The notes below the pieces were generated by a model that saw nothing but the letters and a program-made list of their open reading frames with translations, made no database searches and was not told the DNA's origin. This document shows, piece by piece, positions 61,590 to 64,000 of a stretch of 64,000 bases of DNA (positions are counted from its first letter, which is position 1; each line of letters opens with the position of its first letter). The translations under genes were made by a program, and so were the position numbers. The stretch lies in the NCBI RefSeq assembly GCF_000471905.2, contig NW_006499364.1, forward strand, positions 5,815,843 through 5,879,842, given 5' to 3'. The stretch is from Amborella trichopoda. Lineage: Eukaryota > Streptophyta > Magnoliopsida > Amborellales > Amborellaceae.

Positions 61590-63280
61590 TCTAAAGTAAC
61601 AATTCTTCTATTTTCATGGAATGCATGCCACAGAAAAATAAATAATTTTAATGGGCACCCAACCCAGCCTGTATTCTTGCACAGAAGCAACTCACAAGAA
61701 CTAGTTGAAGACAAAAAGAAACTTATATCCTAAAATAAACAATAAAGGAAAAAATATACAAAACGAAATATCAATATCGCACTTTTGCAATGCCTTCGGT
61801 TTTCAAAGAAATAGTCAAAATCAAAAAATTGATAACGAAGCAATTATTCGAGCCAGCACAAAAGTATCCAGAAAAATCCTAGCCCCATGGAAATATCACA
61901 CCGAATTAACAGAGAAGCAATAATCAAAGAGAAGGAAGCATAAAAATACCACTAGAGATGCTTGCCCTTACTAGCCTCAGCCTCGAAGCCCCTTTTGGGT
62001 AGCCTATCATCTTCTTGCCTTCATTGGCCACAAAAGCATTTGATACCAACAAGCTAGAAGAGCTCCAGCAGACTGAGCAGCTACCAATATATCAGCAAAC
62101 AACAAGTGAGAAACGTACACTGAAACTGATACAAATAAAAGCCAGCATGTGTGTCGTCCAAGGAGAGAGAGTCAAGGCTTTTGAATCCACCGTCTCTTGC
62201 CATGAAAAAGGAAGGAAAGAGAGGCGATGAAGAATGGAGAAACAAAAGAAAGTGATGAACCTGGTTAAAGACGAGGGACTCATATCATCTGTACATAAAG
62301 AAATGCAGTTTCAGTCAGAGAATATCATAGTGATTTCGAATAAGAGTGAAGAAGAGCAAAGGCGTGAGCTGTTGGTGTCACATATCTTCGAAAAACAAAA
62401 GAGGTGTCGGTGTTATAGGGTGGTTGTTGTTGGTGCTGAGTCCCCTCATCCTGCAGAGCACAGCCAACGGAGGTTTCGTTTGCCACAGGATTGTGCGCCC
62501 AGCAAATCAGCAACGTCGCCTTTCACCTTTTTTTTCTTTTTTTATATAGTGCATGACTGCATGGTAATGATAATGTTGCTCGATCTTTTTAGTTTTTTTA
62601 TTGAATTCATGGTACAGTTGTATTTGTAATAATGGAAAAAATTAGTGCATCTTTTTTCATATGAATTGGATTACTTTTTATTTTGGGTTAATTTTAGTAG
62701 TTTTGGGACCCAAAATTTGGGTTAATTACTTGTTGTAGAATAATGTGGAAAGGGGTTCTGGTTTCTCAAAAAATTTTGAGCTTTTCAAAATTTTGAGCTT
62801 TGCGGAAAGGGGGTTCTTGTTAATTATCCAAAAAAGTTTGTAAGTTAAATATATGTAATAAGATAGTATACACTTAATCTAAGTTTTTTTTCTTTTTTTT
62901 TGGAGTTTTGTACCTATTAAAAAAAATCTATTGGACCGATTAGTACGGCTAACTGCCCTGTTAGTCCGGTTCCAGTTCCAACCGCTCCTAGACCCATACT
63001 CAGTTAATCGTTCTAGTTTGATTTTTCGAACACTTATTATACCACTTGTCATTAATACCTGAAACTTAATGGGAAGAATTTTGTTTATTTGGAGCAATTT
63101 GATATGATTACATAATGGTGTAATGATTGATTGATTAATATTCAGCTAAACATTGTGATGCTTAGTTTTGGTGGGCTTGAGTTACTCACATGAGTTCTCC
63201 CACGTTTTGGTAAATTTGGTGCATACGAACTCTTTCCTTTCCTTTGTTTGTCCATGAGATAATCAAGGTAGAAACTCTAA
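61590..63280. other. non-coding or unidentified sequence
   Basis: A minus-strand open frame at about 62095-61930 encodes SSSLLVSNAFVANEGKKMIG, then YPKGASRLRLVRASIS, which looks like a plastid-targeting segment. Possible splice sites flank it, but I cannot assign a gene. Near 62930-63020 GGTTCCAGTTCCAACC words suggest a hAT end remnant. Confidence 0.3.
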
Positions 63281-63355
63281 ATTAAGGGCTAGTTTCGATG
63301 TCAAATAAAAGAATCTTGTTATTAAGGGTCAGTTTCGATATCAAATGAAATATTT
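63281..63355. repeat. short tandem duplication
   Basis: Two copies of about 38 bp: ATTAAGGGCTAGTTTCGATG and ATTAAGGGTCAGTTTCGATA, each followed by TCAAAT. Confidence 0.8.
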
Positions 63356-63479
63356 ATATAAGGCTGACGCCTGGACCACACAATATGTGCTACATGTTCA
63401 TCTACCGTCTAATAAAAAGGGCAGTGGAGATATTGGAATGCATTTTCAAAGGAAACCGGAAACTTGAAATTGCGATTCC

Positions 63480-63949
63480 TCTTTTTTTTTTCATCTTGGA
63501 CCTTTGTTCCCTATTCTTTTTCTTTACCTCAATCTCTCTACCCCTCTTTCCTCTTGTTCTCTCTAACACTCTCTCCTCTTGTTCTCTCTATCAAGCACTA
63601 AAGCACAATAAGCAGCACCCTCGCTCAAAACCTTTTATGTGCTCATAACTCCTCCATCTCCGCTCTCTGCACCAGTATTTTCTAGGGTTTCTATCTTTCC
63701 TTTTTGTTTCTCTCTTCATCGTACCAGTTTCTTGGGGGCCAAGATCGACAAATCTAGACTTTTTTGCCGTCCTCAAGTTCTGGCCATCAGGAGCACACTG
63801 AGAAGTACTCAACGGTGATTCTTTCTTCTCACCACGGTCTTTGAAGTAGCATATTTACGCCGGATTTCAAAATTACAATTCGTAGTTGCCAGAATCTAAA
63901 CCCTAGCCCATCTTCCTCATCCATTATTTGATATGCTCAATCAGCTTAG
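63480..63949 (+). promoter_or_regulatory. possible promoter and 5' UTR of a plus-strand gene
   Basis: A CT-rich leader (63480-63600), TCTAGGGTTT and AAACCCTAGCCC words common in plant 5' leaders, and a possible donor CTTAG|GTAATG at 63949 suggest a non-coding first exon running rightward. No coding start is identified inside the window. Confidence 0.3.
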
Positions 63950-64000
63950 GTAATGCTTGAACTACTTTATGCTATGAAAAAGTGAGGGGTATGAGATATC

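Noticed and set aside
62234-62629. A 131-residue plus-strand frame
   Set aside because: It has no recognisable domain and ends in a T-rich low-complexity stretch; probably chance.

Overview
This is a window of a plant (angiosperm) nuclear genome. The evidence is a plastid-type uroporphyrinogen III decarboxylase gene split by very long introns, Ty1/Copia elements with a tRNA-iMet primer site, plant L1 and RTE LINEs, and non-autonomous hAT, Mutator-like and foldback elements. I see nothing bacterial and no operon or CRISPR array. The species cannot be named from this sequence. The large introns and layered old insertions suit a large, slowly purged genome, such as that of a woody or early-diverging eudicot or magnoliid; that is inference.

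The only host gene I can identify is on the minus strand: a HEME1-type uroporphyrinogen decarboxylase (tetrapyrrole pathway, plastid). Four exons are visible at 40423-40788, 30255-30512, 1757-1992 and about 621-705. They join in phase with good GT/AG sites across introns of about 9.9, 28.3 and 1.05 kb. No first exon (transit peptide) was recognised; it may lie in the 42680-43043 gap, further right, or be lost. The copy has lost 9 residues in the barrel, carries Leu for the conserved active-site His of the LGHG motif, and ends early. It is either a decaying duplicate or a strongly diverged paralogue.

Layout by region. 1-250: two facing tRNA-like (SINE-like) sequences. 600-2000: the last two exons. 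2984-7966: a broken Copia element. 8890-9671: an RTE derivative with a hAT MITE inside. 11163-12740: two RTE 3' fragments and a 45-bp minisatellite between them. 12847-18060: an L1 with 16-bp target duplications and a large internal deletion. 19890-23065: two more L1 remnants. 24000-28880: a second, very degraded Copia fossil with an RTE derivative inside. 30255-30512: exon. 32195-35900: a duplicated intron block with a Mutator-like foldback element between the copies and a hAT element in the second. 36232-37079: a hAT element holding an RTE fragment and a TA-flanked MITE. 40423-40788: exon. 41904-45800: a dense MITE cluster, an assembly gap and a polypurine tract. 48118-48475: a hAT MITE. 48819-55987: a 7.2-kb L1 with perfect 13-bp target duplications. 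58693-61576: a hAT element with an 8-bp target duplication, holding a 5'-truncated L1. 63300-64000: possibly the promoter and 5' UTR of a plus-strand gene that continues beyond the window.

I found no convincing new multi-gene system. The most unusual signals are the altered 40-kb decarboxylase gene, a set of MITEs with GGAAAA-like ends embedded in (TA)n microsatellites, a short non-autonomous RTE derivative with fixed ends, and several cleanly resolved nested insertions.
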